NCBI GenBank assembly: GCA_900472605.1
Contig: UCJD01000025.1
Location: 1 to 64,000 of the forward strand
From: Hyphomicrobiales bacterium
Lineage (GTDB): Bacteria; Pseudomonadota; Alphaproteobacteria; Rhizobiales; Rhizobiaceae
Reading direction: 5' to 3'
Length of the DNA stretch: 64,000 nt
Each line of letters begins with the position of its first letter. Position 1 is the first letter of the stretch. Position numbers and translations under genes: made by a program. Under the pieces are notes generated by a model that was not told the origin of the DNA, did no database searches, and saw only the letters and a list, made by a program, of their open reading frames with translations. This document shows, piece after piece, positions 1 through 7,294 of this stretch.

Positions 1-226
1 ATCTCTCAGGTCGGGCACCAGGCACCTAGACATGATTGCACGGTAAGCGGCCTCGCCATACCGTTGGGATTGACCTGCGCGAAGATTGCAAACCTCTTGC
101 CGACGACCAGTGCCGGCGCAGGGTCGCCAAGCATCGGAACGGACGTACACCGCGACGGCCGCGGCGATGTCTCGTGCCGCGAGCAATAGCGGTATAACTT
201 CGCTGAACTGGCCGGGAGAGCCGAGA

Positions 227-1939
227 TTACTGGAACAGGCTGATGATGCCGCTCGGCGCGGAGTTGGCGATCGACAGCGCCTGGATGGCGAGTTGCTGCT
301 GGGTCTGCTGGGCCGCGAGCCTGGAGGATTCCTGTTCCATATCGGCATCGACGAGACGGCCGACGCCGCTTTCGAGACTGTCCATGAGTTTGCTGGCGAA
401 AAGCGTCTGCCCGTCGATGCGCGTCTGCAGGGACCCGAGCGTGCTGGCGCTTTCGATCGATCGCTTCAGCATATACTCGACGCCGGTGAGATACTCGTCG
501 ACACCGAAAGCGGAGCGGGTGACGTCGACCTCGTCGAGGTCGAATTCAAGCGTCCAAGGCGGATCGGACTGTACGTTGCCGACGCTGACGCGGGCGGCGC
601 GGTTGCCAGCTTCCGGATAGAGGCTCCGATCCGCCGAGAAGGTGATCGTGTCGCCCGATGGCGTGATCACCAAATCGCTGCCTGCCGAGGCGAATGCGAT
701 GACGGTGGCCAGGTCCGTCGCATTGCCGACATAACCATCGCTTGTGCCAAGCGCTGCATCGACCGTCGCGCGGTCGATCGTGTAGGTCTGCAACGGGTTG
801 GGGCCCACCTGCACGTCGAAGGTGATGGACGCCTTCTCGGAAACAGTAAACGACCGGCCGAACGTCATGGTGGCCTCAGGATACATGTTGTCGTGATTGT
901 AGAGCGGCGCATCCTCGAGGCCGAGCGCGAAGCCGGATGGATAGACGCCGCCAAAATCCGATCGTACGCCGGTTATGTTGATGCTCGAACCCGGATGACC
1001 CGAAGTTTCGAGTGAAGCGATCTCGAAATTTCCGGCCGTCAGCGAACCGGAGAAACGCGTCTCGTTGGCTGTCGCAGGCACGCCGTTATCGGCAAATACC
1101 TGATTGAGAACCTTGCGCATGTCGGACGCTGTGCGGATTTTGCCGTCGGCCGTGCCCAAGGCGGTATCGATTACGCTCTTGTCGATCCTGAGCCCGGTGA
1201 AGGTCTCGCCGGCGGAATAATCTCCCGCGTCGACTTCCAGATCGAAATCGATGTAGTCGGTTGCACCGAAGGTGGCCGGGCCGGTAAAATCGTGGTTCTC
1301 GTGACCTTGATGGGCATCCGAATTGATGTTGGTGCCGCGGAAGCCGCCGATATTGCCGACACCGTCCAGTTCCTTTTGCAGGATGCCGCCGCCGCCGGTG
1401 TTCAGCATGCTGCTCAGCTTAAGGTTCACGCTTTCCGTTTCCACTTTCACCGAACCGTCATCCGCGCGGACGAATGACGACATGACGGAGGTGGTGAGAT
1501 CATCCGTGACCATCAGATGCGTCGGAGCGTTCGTCGTCAGCCAGTTGACACCATTGAAGCTGGACGAAGCCACGATGCTTTCGACCTGCAGATTGAGCTG
1601 CTGCAACTCATCCTGGATCTTGGCCTTGTCGACACCGTCTTCAGTCGCGGCAACGAGCTTCGCCTTGTACTCTGTGAGCACATCGACGATCGAGTCCGTG
1701 CCGGCGTAAGCGGTGTCGACTTTGGCGGACGCCATTCCGAGCGCATCCGAGACAGCGGAAACGGCCTTGCTATCGGATGTCATCGTCGTGGCGATAGACC
1801 AATAGGCGGCATTGTCGGACGCCGCTTCCACGCGCAGACCCGAGGATATCCGACCCTGGGTTTCCTGCAGTCCTGAGTTGAGAGAGCGTAGAGTCTGTAG
1901 TGCTGCAAGTGCCGAGGTATTGGTCAAAAGCGACGTCAT
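227..1939 (-). CDS. Flagellin with enlarged central domain
   Basis: Structural subunit of the flagellar filament, exported by the flagellar type III apparatus. Residues 1-140 are the conserved N-terminal flagellin domain (NTSALAALQTLRS, RISSGLRVEAASDNAAYWSI) and about 495-570 the C-terminal D0/D1 domain, ending SAPSGIISLFQ. At 570 aa it is much longer than common rhizobial flagellins (roughly 300-430 aa). The extra length lies between about 200 and 480, the surface-exposed variable region, and is rich in D, T and G. The start is the ATG at 1939, with only a weak GGA upstream. No other flagellar gene lies nearby, so it is a solitary filament gene. Family is certain; which paralogue it is cannot be told. 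Confidence 0.95.
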   Translation of the reverse strand: MTSLLTNTSALAALQTLRSLNSGLQETQGRISSGLRVEAASDNAAYWSIATTMTSDSKAVSAVSDALGMASAKVDTAYAGTDSIVDVLTEYKAKLVAATEDGVDKAKIQDELQQLNLQVESIVASSSFNGVNWLTTNAPTHLMVTDDLTTSVMSSFVRADDGSVKVETESVNLKLSSMLNTGGGGILQKELDGVGNIGGFRGTNINSDAHQGHENHDFTGPATFGATDYIDFDLEVDAGDYSAGETFTGLRIDKSVIDTALGTADGKIRTASDMRKVLNQVFADNGVPATANETRFSGSLTAGNFEIASLETSGHPGSSINITGVRSDFGGVYPSGFALGLEDAPLYNHDNMYPEATMTFGRSFTVSEKASITFDVQVGPNPLQTYTIDRATVDAALGTSDGYVGNATDLATVIAFASAGSDLVITPSGDTITFSADRSLYPEAGNRAARVSVGNVQSDPPWTLEFDLDEVDVTRSAFGVDEYLTGVEYMLKRSIESASTLGSLQTRIDGQTLFASKLMDSLESGVGRLVDADMEQESSRLAAQQTQQQLAIQALSIANSAPSGIISLFQ

Positions 1940-2432
1940 CGGAGATCCAGATAAATAAAACCTTGAATTAAAACGAAGAGCTTACCTGCTGATTCTTACA
2001 GCCTATGGGTGCCAAACTAAGAAAATCTCGGTTAACAAAGTATGGATACGATTAGCTAAATCTGATGGAAATGGCACAACTCGGGAGTTGTTCTTGTTTC
2101 TCTCGCGTAAAATTTCGCAAAAGTAGCGCCATCAAGTATTTTCCAAGACGTTCCCGATCAAAAAACTTAAGGATCGGACCTGACAGGAAGAATTCAGCCT
2201 CCGCGAGGTATTGCCGATCCAAACATGGTCACGCTCACGATTTAAGCTTGCGCAGACACCGAGACGTGATACGGCAAGCGGCCACATCCCCAGAATTCGC
2301 GATACCGCGACGCATTGATGTCGCATATGAGTGCGATCGTCCTAAAACGTGATGGCGGTCGCGTTTGGATTGGGCGGGCCGTGTCATGAGGGGTCTGAGG
2401 CACGGCCCGCAACGCAACTGAGGTAAGGGCAT
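1940..2432. other. Gene-free stretch upstream of flagellin
   Basis: I see no convincing gene here. The part next to the flagellin start (1940-2170) is AT-rich and should hold the flagellin promoter, but I could not pick out a convincing sigma-28 or sigma-70 box. Short ORFs in all frames lack ribosome-binding sites and typical codon use. The right end carries the inverted repeat at 2374-2410. Confidence 0.5.
2374..2410. repeat. Perfect 10-bp inverted repeat before small ORF
   Basis: GCGGGCCGTG at 2374-2383 pairs perfectly with CACGGCCCGC at 2401-2410 across a 17-nt loop. It ends 22 bp before the ATG of the 38-codon ORF at 2433, just before its ribosome-binding site. There is no T-run on either side, so it is more likely a leader structure or operator than a terminator. 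Confidence 0.6.
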
Positions 2433-2549
2433 ATGTGGGATATCCTGACGATATTAGGCATCTTCGGCTTGCTCTTTCTGGGGCGAGAGGCGCAGATCGT
2501 TCTCGCAAAGGCTCGCGCTTCCGGATGGAATGATTTCCCGCGGCGCTGA
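2433..2549 (+). CDS. Small membrane-anchored protein, 38 aa
   Basis: An ATG at 2433 follows a strong ribosome-binding site (GAGGTAAGG, ending a few bases upstream) and opens 38 codons. Residues 3-16 (DILTILGIFGLLFL) form one short hydrophobic segment, followed by a polar, basic tail ending NDFPRR. I do not recognise the family. A hairpin precedes it and a rho-independent terminator lies 190 bp downstream, so it sits in its own short transcription unit. It could be a genuine membrane microprotein or a leader peptide. Support is the ribosome-binding site and composition only; conservation is untested. Confidence 0.5.
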   Translation: MWDILTILGIFGLLFLGREAQIVLAKARASGWNDFPRR

Positions 2550-2580
2550 GCTGATCTCGACCAGCCTGCTTCGATCGGCT

Positions 2581-2646
2581 CGAATGAGTGGCGCTATGAG
2601 CGGCGCCTGCTTCCGTCGCCTGATGTTGACATGCGCAACTCATTCG
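2581..2646. repeat. 14-bp inverted repeat, one mismatch
   Basis: The arm at 2581-2594 (CGAATGAGTGGCGC) matches the reverse complement of 2633-2646 at 13 of 14 positions, with a 38-nt loop. It lies downstream of the 38-codon ORF and before the terminator at 2738, so any transcript of this unit would fold here. The right arm also contains the palindrome CATTCGAATG at 2641-2650. Confidence 0.55.
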
Positions 2647-2737
2647 AATGAGCGAAGTGCAAGCCGGCTTGCGGGATGGTACGTTGCGCTGTCTCGTTGG
2701 TATTGCGTTATCGATTGTGTTGCGTTCGCGAGACGTG

Positions 2738-2761
2738 GCCCGCTTTGAGCGGGCTTTTTTT
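2738..2761 (+). terminator. Rho-independent terminator
   Basis: GCCCGC (2738-2743), loop TTTGA, GCGGGC (2749-2754), then seven T. Textbook plus-strand terminator. The only plus-strand candidates upstream are the 38-codon ORF and the structured RNA after it. It also separates this unit from the convergent GntR gene ending at 2788. Confidence 0.85.
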
Positions 2762-2787
2762 CGCCCATACGATGCCGTTCGGCACTA

Positions 2788-3696
2788 TTACGCCGGTGTT
2801 TCCCCGTCCGCCGGGCTCTGCGGCAGGGATTGCAGCAAGGTCTGGCGCGCCGAGCGAAGATGCACCCTGCAGGCGGCCTCGATCGCGGCTGCATCGCCCG
2901 CTTCAAGGGCTGCGATATAATCCAGATGCTCATGAATGGCGCGCTCGTTGCGCTCGCGGGCGAAGGCCTTGTTCCATTGGTAGTGATAATGGAAGACGAT
3001 GGCGATGGCATCGTAGAAATCAGCGATGAAGCGGTTATTCGCGGCGCCGTGGATCAAGAGATGAAAGCGCTCGTCCAGCGCTGAGAATTCCCTGTAGCGA
3101 CGGTCGAGATCCCCGAGCATGGCGTGGTGCTCGGCCTTGATCTCTGCAAGCGCCCGCCACGCCTCATTATCACGAGGCAGCCTACCGAATTCGGCGGCGG
3201 AGTGGAGTTCGAACATCTCGCGCACCTCGGCGAGTTCCAGCGCGAATTCGCGGGTGAAGCCCTTGAGGATCCAGTGGCTGTTTGGCCGCTTCTCGATCAG
3301 CCCGAAACGCGAAAAGCGGATGAGGAATTCGCGCACGCTGGTCGTGCCGGTGCCGATATCGCGGGCAAGTTCCAGTTCGTTGATCTGCGTGCCGGGTGCG
3401 GCGTCATCCGACAGGATGCGCTGCATGAAGCTGCGCTCGATGATGTTGTGAAGGGAATCGGTCTCTTCCGAGGGAAAGAGATCGGCCTGCGTGGGGGTAC
3501 GCAACACCACCTTCTGCCGCTTGTTCCAGCGGATGATGCCTTCCTCGTCGAGCCGGGTCAGAATGGCGCGGGCCGTGCTGCGGCTGATGCCGAGCTTGGC
3601 CGCGATATCGGGCTCGGAGGGCAAGGTCTCGTCGGCGCGCAGCGCCGCAGCATAGCGATTATACGCCTCCTTGAAGACCGTGTTTTGCCGCGCCAT
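2788..3696 (-). CDS. GntR-family regulator with two winged-helix segments and FCD domain
   Basis: Likely repressor of the adjoining sugar-catabolic genes. Starting at ATG 3696 (preceded by AAGGCGGGG), the 302-aa protein has two helix-turn-helix regions: one near residues 26-60 (PSEPDIAAKLGISRSTARAI) and a second near 100-140 (INELELARDIGTGTTSVREF), followed by an all-helical FCD-type ligand domain with its usual Asp/Arg/His positions (DERFHLLIHGAANNRFI, IHEHLDYIAALEAGD). A typical FadR-type GntR has a single winged helix, so the extra N-terminal one is unusual. It is divergent from the dehydratase gene. The effector is probably a sugar acid, by context. Confidence 0.88.
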   Translation of the reverse strand: MARQNTVFKEAYNRYAAALRADETLPSEPDIAAKLGISRSTARAILTRLDEEGIIRWNKRQKVVLRTPTQADLFPSEETDSLHNIIERSFMQRILSDDAAPGTQINELELARDIGTGTTSVREFLIRFSRFGLIEKRPNSHWILKGFTREFALELAEVREMFELHSAAEFGRLPRDNEAWRALAEIKAEHHAMLGDLDRRYREFSALDERFHLLIHGAANNRFIADFYDAIAIVFHYHYQWNKAFARERNERAIHEHLDYIAALEAGDAAAIEAACRVHLRSARQTLLQSLPQSPADGETPA

Positions 3697-3849
3697 GCAC
3701 ACCCCGCCTTGTTGCCCTGCGGCGCAGGACGAATGCCCGCGAATGGCGGGCGCCGGCGCGTGGCAGGTGCTTATCTCTCGGCGATCCTTATCTTATTTTG
3801 GATCGTCCGCGGCTGTTTGCCTCCCTCGTCCACAGGATCAATAATCCCG

Positions 3850-3878
3850 TTGACTTGAAAATGTTTATTGTAGATAAA
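3850..3878 (+). promoter_or_regulatory. Sigma-70-type promoter of the sugar-catabolic operon
   Basis: TTGACT at 3850-3855 is followed after 17 bp by GATAAA at 3873-3878, about 58 bp before the chosen start of the dehydratase gene. The spacer and -10 box coincide with a candidate operator at 3859-3879, so bound regulator would block polymerase. Confidence 0.55.
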
Positions 3879-3879
3879 A
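3859..3879 (+). promoter_or_regulatory. Candidate GntR operator, copy 1
   Basis: These 21 bases align without gaps to 7212-7232, upstream of the sugar-binding-protein gene, with 18 of 21 identical: both begin AAATGTTT and end GATAAAA. Both lie in front of transcription units of the same sugar cluster. The divergent GntR protein is the obvious binder, by inference. Confidence 0.6.
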
Positions 3880-3935
3880 AACAAAAGCAATGCGCATTCG
3901 CCGATGCAGCGGGTGTTTCCCTCGGGAGAAGATCG

Positions 3936-5438
3936 TTGAAGAAAGACCCTTGGATTATCCTGTCATCAGGCGACAATGTCGCGGTGGCCACGGCCCCGAT
4001 CGCCGCGGGCGAGGTGGTGGCAGGGATAACGACGCTGGAGAAGATCGACCCCGGCCACAAGATCGCCTTGTCAGATATCGCGCTCGGGCAGCCGGTCGTG
4101 AAGTACGGGCAGGCGATCGGGCGCACGACGTCAGACGTCAAGGCCGGCCAGCACATCCATAGCCAGAACCTGCATTTCGAAAACGACCGTCTGGCGGCCA
4201 CCGCCAATTCGGCGCCGGAAGAAGCGAGCGCCGAAGACCGGGCGCGCACCTTCATGGGCTACAAGCGCGCGGACGGACGCTCGGCGACGCGCAACTATAT
4301 CGGCATCATCGCCAGCGTGAACTGTTCCACCACGGTCTGTCGCGCCATCGCCGACCAGGCCAACCGCACCATCCTGCCGCATTACGAAGGCATCGACGGC
4401 TTCGTGCCGATCGTCCACGACCAGGGCTGCGGCATGAGCTCGACGGGCGACGGCATGGCGGTGCTGCACCGGACGCTGGCGGGCTACACGAGGCATGTGA
4501 ACTTCGGTGGCGTGCTGATGATCGGGCTCGGCTGCGAGGTCAACCAGCTGACGCTCTACGGCCAGAGCGGCGCCGGCAATTCCAAGCGTCATTTCAACAT
4601 TCAGGATGCCGGCGGATCGCGCCGCGCCGTCGAGCGCGCCATGGGCATGCTGAAGGAGATCGCCGACGATGTCGGCCGCGAGCGGCGCGTGCCGCTGCCA
4701 ATCAGCGACATCATCATCGGCATGCAGTGCGGCGGCTCGGACGGCTTCTCCGGCATCACCGCCAATCCGGCGCTCGGCGTGGCCGCCGACCTTCTGGCGG
4801 CTGCCGGCGGCACGGCGATCCTGTCCGAGACATCCGAGATCTATGGCGCCGAACATCTGCTGCGCAGCCGCGCGGTGAGCGAAGAGGTCGCCCGCAAGCT
4901 CGATGAGAAGATCGTCTGGTGGGAGAAGTATGTGGCGATGCACGGCGCCTCGCTTGACAACAACCCCTCCCCTGGCAACAAGCGCGGCGGGCTGACGACC
5001 ATTCTGGAAAAATCGCTCGGCGCCGTGGCCAAGGGTGGGCGTTCGCCGCTGACGGCGGTTTATGGTTATGCCGAACGGGTGACTGCGCCCGGGCTCGTCT
5101 TCATGGACACACCAGGTTACGACCCTGTCTCGGCTACCGGCCAAGTCGCTGGTGGAGCCAACATGATCGCGTTCACCACCGGCCGCGGCAGCTGCTTCGG
5201 CTGTCGCCCGGCGCCGTCGATCAAGCTCTCAAGCAATTCGGCGCTCTATGCCTCGATGGAAGAGGACATGGACATCGACTGCGGCACGATCGCCAGCGGC
5301 GACGCGACGATATCAGGCAAGGGGCGCGAGATCTTCGACCTGATCATCAACACGGCATCCGGCAAGAAAACCAAGAGCGAGGAATTCGGCTACGGCGATA
5401 ACGAATTCGTGCCTTGGCATCTGGGAGCAACGCTTTAA
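3936..5438 (+). CDS. UxaA-family sugar-acid dehydratase
   Basis: Dehydrates a sugar acid to a 2-keto-3-deoxy acid (altronate/galactarate dehydratase family). Residues about 1-85 form the SAF domain and the rest the metal-binding catalytic domain, with conserved cysteine segments NCSTTVCRAI, DQGCGMSSTGDG, GLGCEVNQ, MQCGGSDGFSGITANPALG and GRGSCFGCRPAPSIKLSSN. I chose the TTG at 3936: GGGAGAA lies just upstream, the result is 500 aa (usual family size) and it begins KKDPWIIL. In-frame ATG 3861 falls inside the predicted promoter. Given the FucU and aldose dehydrogenase neighbours, the substrate may be L-fuconate or L-galactonate/altronate; this is inference. Confidence 0.9.
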   Translation: MKKDPWIILSSGDNVAVATAPIAAGEVVAGITTLEKIDPGHKIALSDIALGQPVVKYGQAIGRTTSDVKAGQHIHSQNLHFENDRLAATANSAPEEASAEDRARTFMGYKRADGRSATRNYIGIIASVNCSTTVCRAIADQANRTILPHYEGIDGFVPIVHDQGCGMSSTGDGMAVLHRTLAGYTRHVNFGGVLMIGLGCEVNQLTLYGQSGAGNSKRHFNIQDAGGSRRAVERAMGMLKEIADDVGRERRVPLPISDIIIGMQCGGSDGFSGITANPALGVAADLLAAAGGTAILSETSEIYGAEHLLRSRAVSEEVARKLDEKIVWWEKYVAMHGASLDNNPSPGNKRGGLTTILEKSLGAVAKGGRSPLTAVYGYAERVTAPGLVFMDTPGYDPVSATGQVAGGANMIAFTTGRGSCFGCRPAPSIKLSSNSALYASMEEDMDIDCGTIASGDATISGKGREIFDLIINTASGKKTKSEEFGYGDNEFVPWHLGATL

Positions 5439-5467
5439 TCAAGAATATCGACAGTCTTCAGGGAGGA

Positions 5468-6490
5468 ATGATGAAGACGAGGAGGATCGGCCGGACCGAG
5501 CTTGAGGTGACCGAAGTGAGCTTCGGCGCCGCAGCCCTTGGCGGCCTGTTTCGCGCCTGCCCACGGGAGCAGGCCATGGATACGCTGGACGCTGCCTGGG
5601 ATAGCGGCATCCGCTATTTCGACGTGGCGCCGTGGTATGGGCTTGGGCTCGGCGAGCGCTATGTCGGCGATTTCCTGCGCGGCAAACCGGAAGCGGAATG
5701 GGTGCTGTCCACCAAGGTCGGACGACTGCTGCGGCCGGTGCCGACGGGGACGGTTCCCGACTACTCTTACGTCGATCCGCTCTCCTTCGATGCGGATTAC
5801 GACTATTCCTATGACGGCATCATGCGCTCGGTCGAATTCAGCTACGCACGGCTGGGGCTGAACCGGATCGACATTCTCTATGTTCACGATATCGGCGGCT
5901 ATACGCATGGCGCGGCGAAGAACGCCGTCTATCTCAAGCAATTCCTCGACACCGGCATCAAGGCGCTGGAAGAGCTGAAGAAAACGGGTGCAATCAAGGC
6001 GTTCGGGCTCGGAGTCAACGAGGTGCCCGTTTGCCTCGACGTGATGCGCAATGCCGAGATCGACTGCATCCTGATGGCCGGGCGCTACACGCTGCTCGAT
6101 CGCTCGGTCGAAGCCGATCTGCTGCCGCTCTGCCGCAGGAAGGGTACCTCGCTCGTGGTCGGCGGCGTCTTCAACTCCGGTATTCTGGCGACCGGCGCGG
6201 TGGCAGGGTCGAATTTCGACTATATGCCGGCGACGGAAGAGGTGCTCGCCAAGGTGCGCGGCATGGAAGAGGTCGCCAGGAAAAACGGTGTGCCGCTCGC
6301 GGCGCCGGCGCTGCAGTTTGCGCTGCGCGATCCGCTCGTGTCATCGGTGCTGATCGGCACCGGCAAGGCATCCAGCGTGGCGCGCAACATGGATCTCTTC
6401 TCGCCGATTTTGCCGGAGACGATCTACCCGGAATTCGATAGTTTCACGCTCGTTGCGCCGCCACTCGGCGAAGATGCTGTCCGCGTTTAA
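5468..6490 (+). CDS. Aldo/keto reductase, probable L-fucose/L-galactose 1-dehydrogenase
   Basis: NAD(P)-dependent oxidation of an aldose at C1 to the lactone is the likely role. The AKR catalytic tetrad is visible: Asp52 and Tyr57 (FDVAPWYG), Lys83 (STKVGRL) and His140 (ILYVHDIGGYTHG), with C-terminal cofactor contacts near LIGTGKASSV. The pattern fits the D-threo-aldose (L-fucose) dehydrogenase subgroup. The start is ATG 5468 after GGGAGGA; the preceding dehydratase ends 29 bp upstream, so they are co-transcribed. FucU follows 11 bp later. Length 340 aa is normal. The family is sure, the exact sugar is not. Confidence 0.87.
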   Translation: MMKTRRIGRTELEVTEVSFGAAALGGLFRACPREQAMDTLDAAWDSGIRYFDVAPWYGLGLGERYVGDFLRGKPEAEWVLSTKVGRLLRPVPTGTVPDYSYVDPLSFDADYDYSYDGIMRSVEFSYARLGLNRIDILYVHDIGGYTHGAAKNAVYLKQFLDTGIKALEELKKTGAIKAFGLGVNEVPVCLDVMRNAEIDCILMAGRYTLLDRSVEADLLPLCRRKGTSLVVGGVFNSGILATGAVAGSNFDYMPATEEVLAKVRGMEEVARKNGVPLAAPALQFALRDPLVSSVLIGTGKASSVARNMDLFSPILPETIYPEFDSFTLVAPPLGEDAVRV

Positions 6491-6501
6491 GGAAAAACAG
6501 A

Positions 6502-6948
6502 ATGCTTAAAGGAATTCATCCCGTCCTCAGCCCCGATCTATTGTGCGCCATCGCGCGCATGGGCCACGGGGACGAGATCGTCATCGCCGACGCCAACTTC
6601 CCTTCCTTTTCCATGGGACCGGAAATGATCCGCGCCGATGGCGTCAGTGCCACGACCATGGCGGAAGCGATCCTCACGCATATGCCGCTCGATACCTTCG
6701 TGCCGGAATCGGCCTGGGTCATGGAAGTGGTGGGCGATCCGACCGCGGTGCCAGACGTTTGCAAGGAGTTTCAGACCATCGTGTCCAGGCGTGCCGGCGA
6801 TTTCGGCATTTCGACGCTTGAACGCTTCGCCTTTTACGAACGCTCGCGCAAGGCTGCCTATATCGTCGCGACCACCGAGTTTCGGCTTTACGGCAACATC
6901 ATTCTTAAGAAAGGCGTCGTGCTGCCGGACGAGGTGTTCTGGGGATAA
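6502..6948 (+). CDS. fucU: FucU/RbsD-family sugar mutarotase
   Basis: Interconverts anomers or ring forms of a sugar (L-fucose mutarotase / ribose pyranase family), feeding the right form to the dehydrogenase upstream. Family hallmarks: MLKGIHPVLSPDLLCAIARM, GHGDEIVIADANFP, and the C-terminal RLYGNIILKKGVVLP. At 148 aa it has the normal length. It starts 11 bp after the aldo/keto reductase stop, inside the same operon. A paralogue with the same N-terminal pattern lies at 41471-41947 beside frcR. FucU rather than RbsD is inferred from the neighbourhood. Confidence 0.9.
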   Translation: MLKGIHPVLSPDLLCAIARMGHGDEIVIADANFPSFSMGPEMIRADGVSATTMAEAILTHMPLDTFVPESAWVMEVVGDPTAVPDVCKEFQTIVSRRAGDFGISTLERFAFYERSRKAAYIVATTEFRLYGNIILKKGVVLPDEVFWG

Positions 6949-7011
6949 GGAGAAAACGGAATAAACGTTCCGCATTGACAATCGTACGGAGCCGATATTT
7001 CGTAAGTTGAA

Positions 7012-7084
7012 CTCGGCGCCTTTTAGGCCGGATGTCTTGGAGGGGCGTCTGGCCTCGAAGGAAAAGGCGCCGAGACTGGGAATG
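7012..7084. repeat. Long perfect stem-loop between fucU and the binding-protein gene
   Basis: CTCGGCGCCTTTT at 7012-7024 pairs perfectly with AAAAGGCGCCGAG at 7072-7084, and the stem continues with AGGCC 7025-7029 / GGCCT 7061-7065, giving 18 pairs around a 31-nt loop. A second small hairpin (GCCGGC, 7101-7106 / 7113-7118) follows. There is no T-run, so a simple terminator is unlikely; mRNA stabilisation or an intergenic repeat are alternatives. The rest of the 346-bp gap (6949-7294) shows no gene. Confidence 0.75.
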
Positions 7085-7211
7085 GGAGTTGCCGGCGGTT
7101 TGGCCGGCGGCTCAATCGATAAGTGGGTGCTGGATTGGTCCGGAAAGAGCCAAAGGGCTTACCAGGCGCAGTCTTGCAAACAGGGCAGGCCTCGGCTAGC
7201 TTCGAACTCGT

Positions 7212-7232
7212 AAATGTTTTTTATCGATAAAA
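7212..7232 (+). promoter_or_regulatory. Candidate GntR operator, copy 2
   Basis: This is the second copy of the 21-bp motif at 3859-3879 (18 of 21 identical). Inside it TTTTATCGATAAAA (7219-7232) is a perfect 14-bp palindrome. It lies 62 bp before the ATG of the sugar-binding protein. A short inverted repeat TCTCTCG/CGAGAGA (7234-7240/7251-7257) follows in the leader. Confidence 0.6.
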
Positions 7233-7294
7233 GTCTCTCGTTCGCGTTCGCGAGAGATTTCCTGGAGGAGAACGCACCTGAGAGGAGAACCAAC

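Noticed and set aside
86..1015. 309-codon open frame on the plus strand
   Set aside because: Lies antisense to flagellin, whose ends are fully conserved; a GC-rich shadow frame. I see no supported gene in 1-226 either.
2530..2748. 72-codon open frame ending inside the terminator
   Set aside because: Its stop lies within the terminator stem, it overlaps the 38-codon ORF, and it has no ribosome-binding site or protein-like composition.
7007..7213. 68-codon open frame between fucU and the binding-protein gene
   Set aside because: TTG start without ribosome-binding site and it runs through the 7012-7084 stem-loop; structure explains the sequence better.
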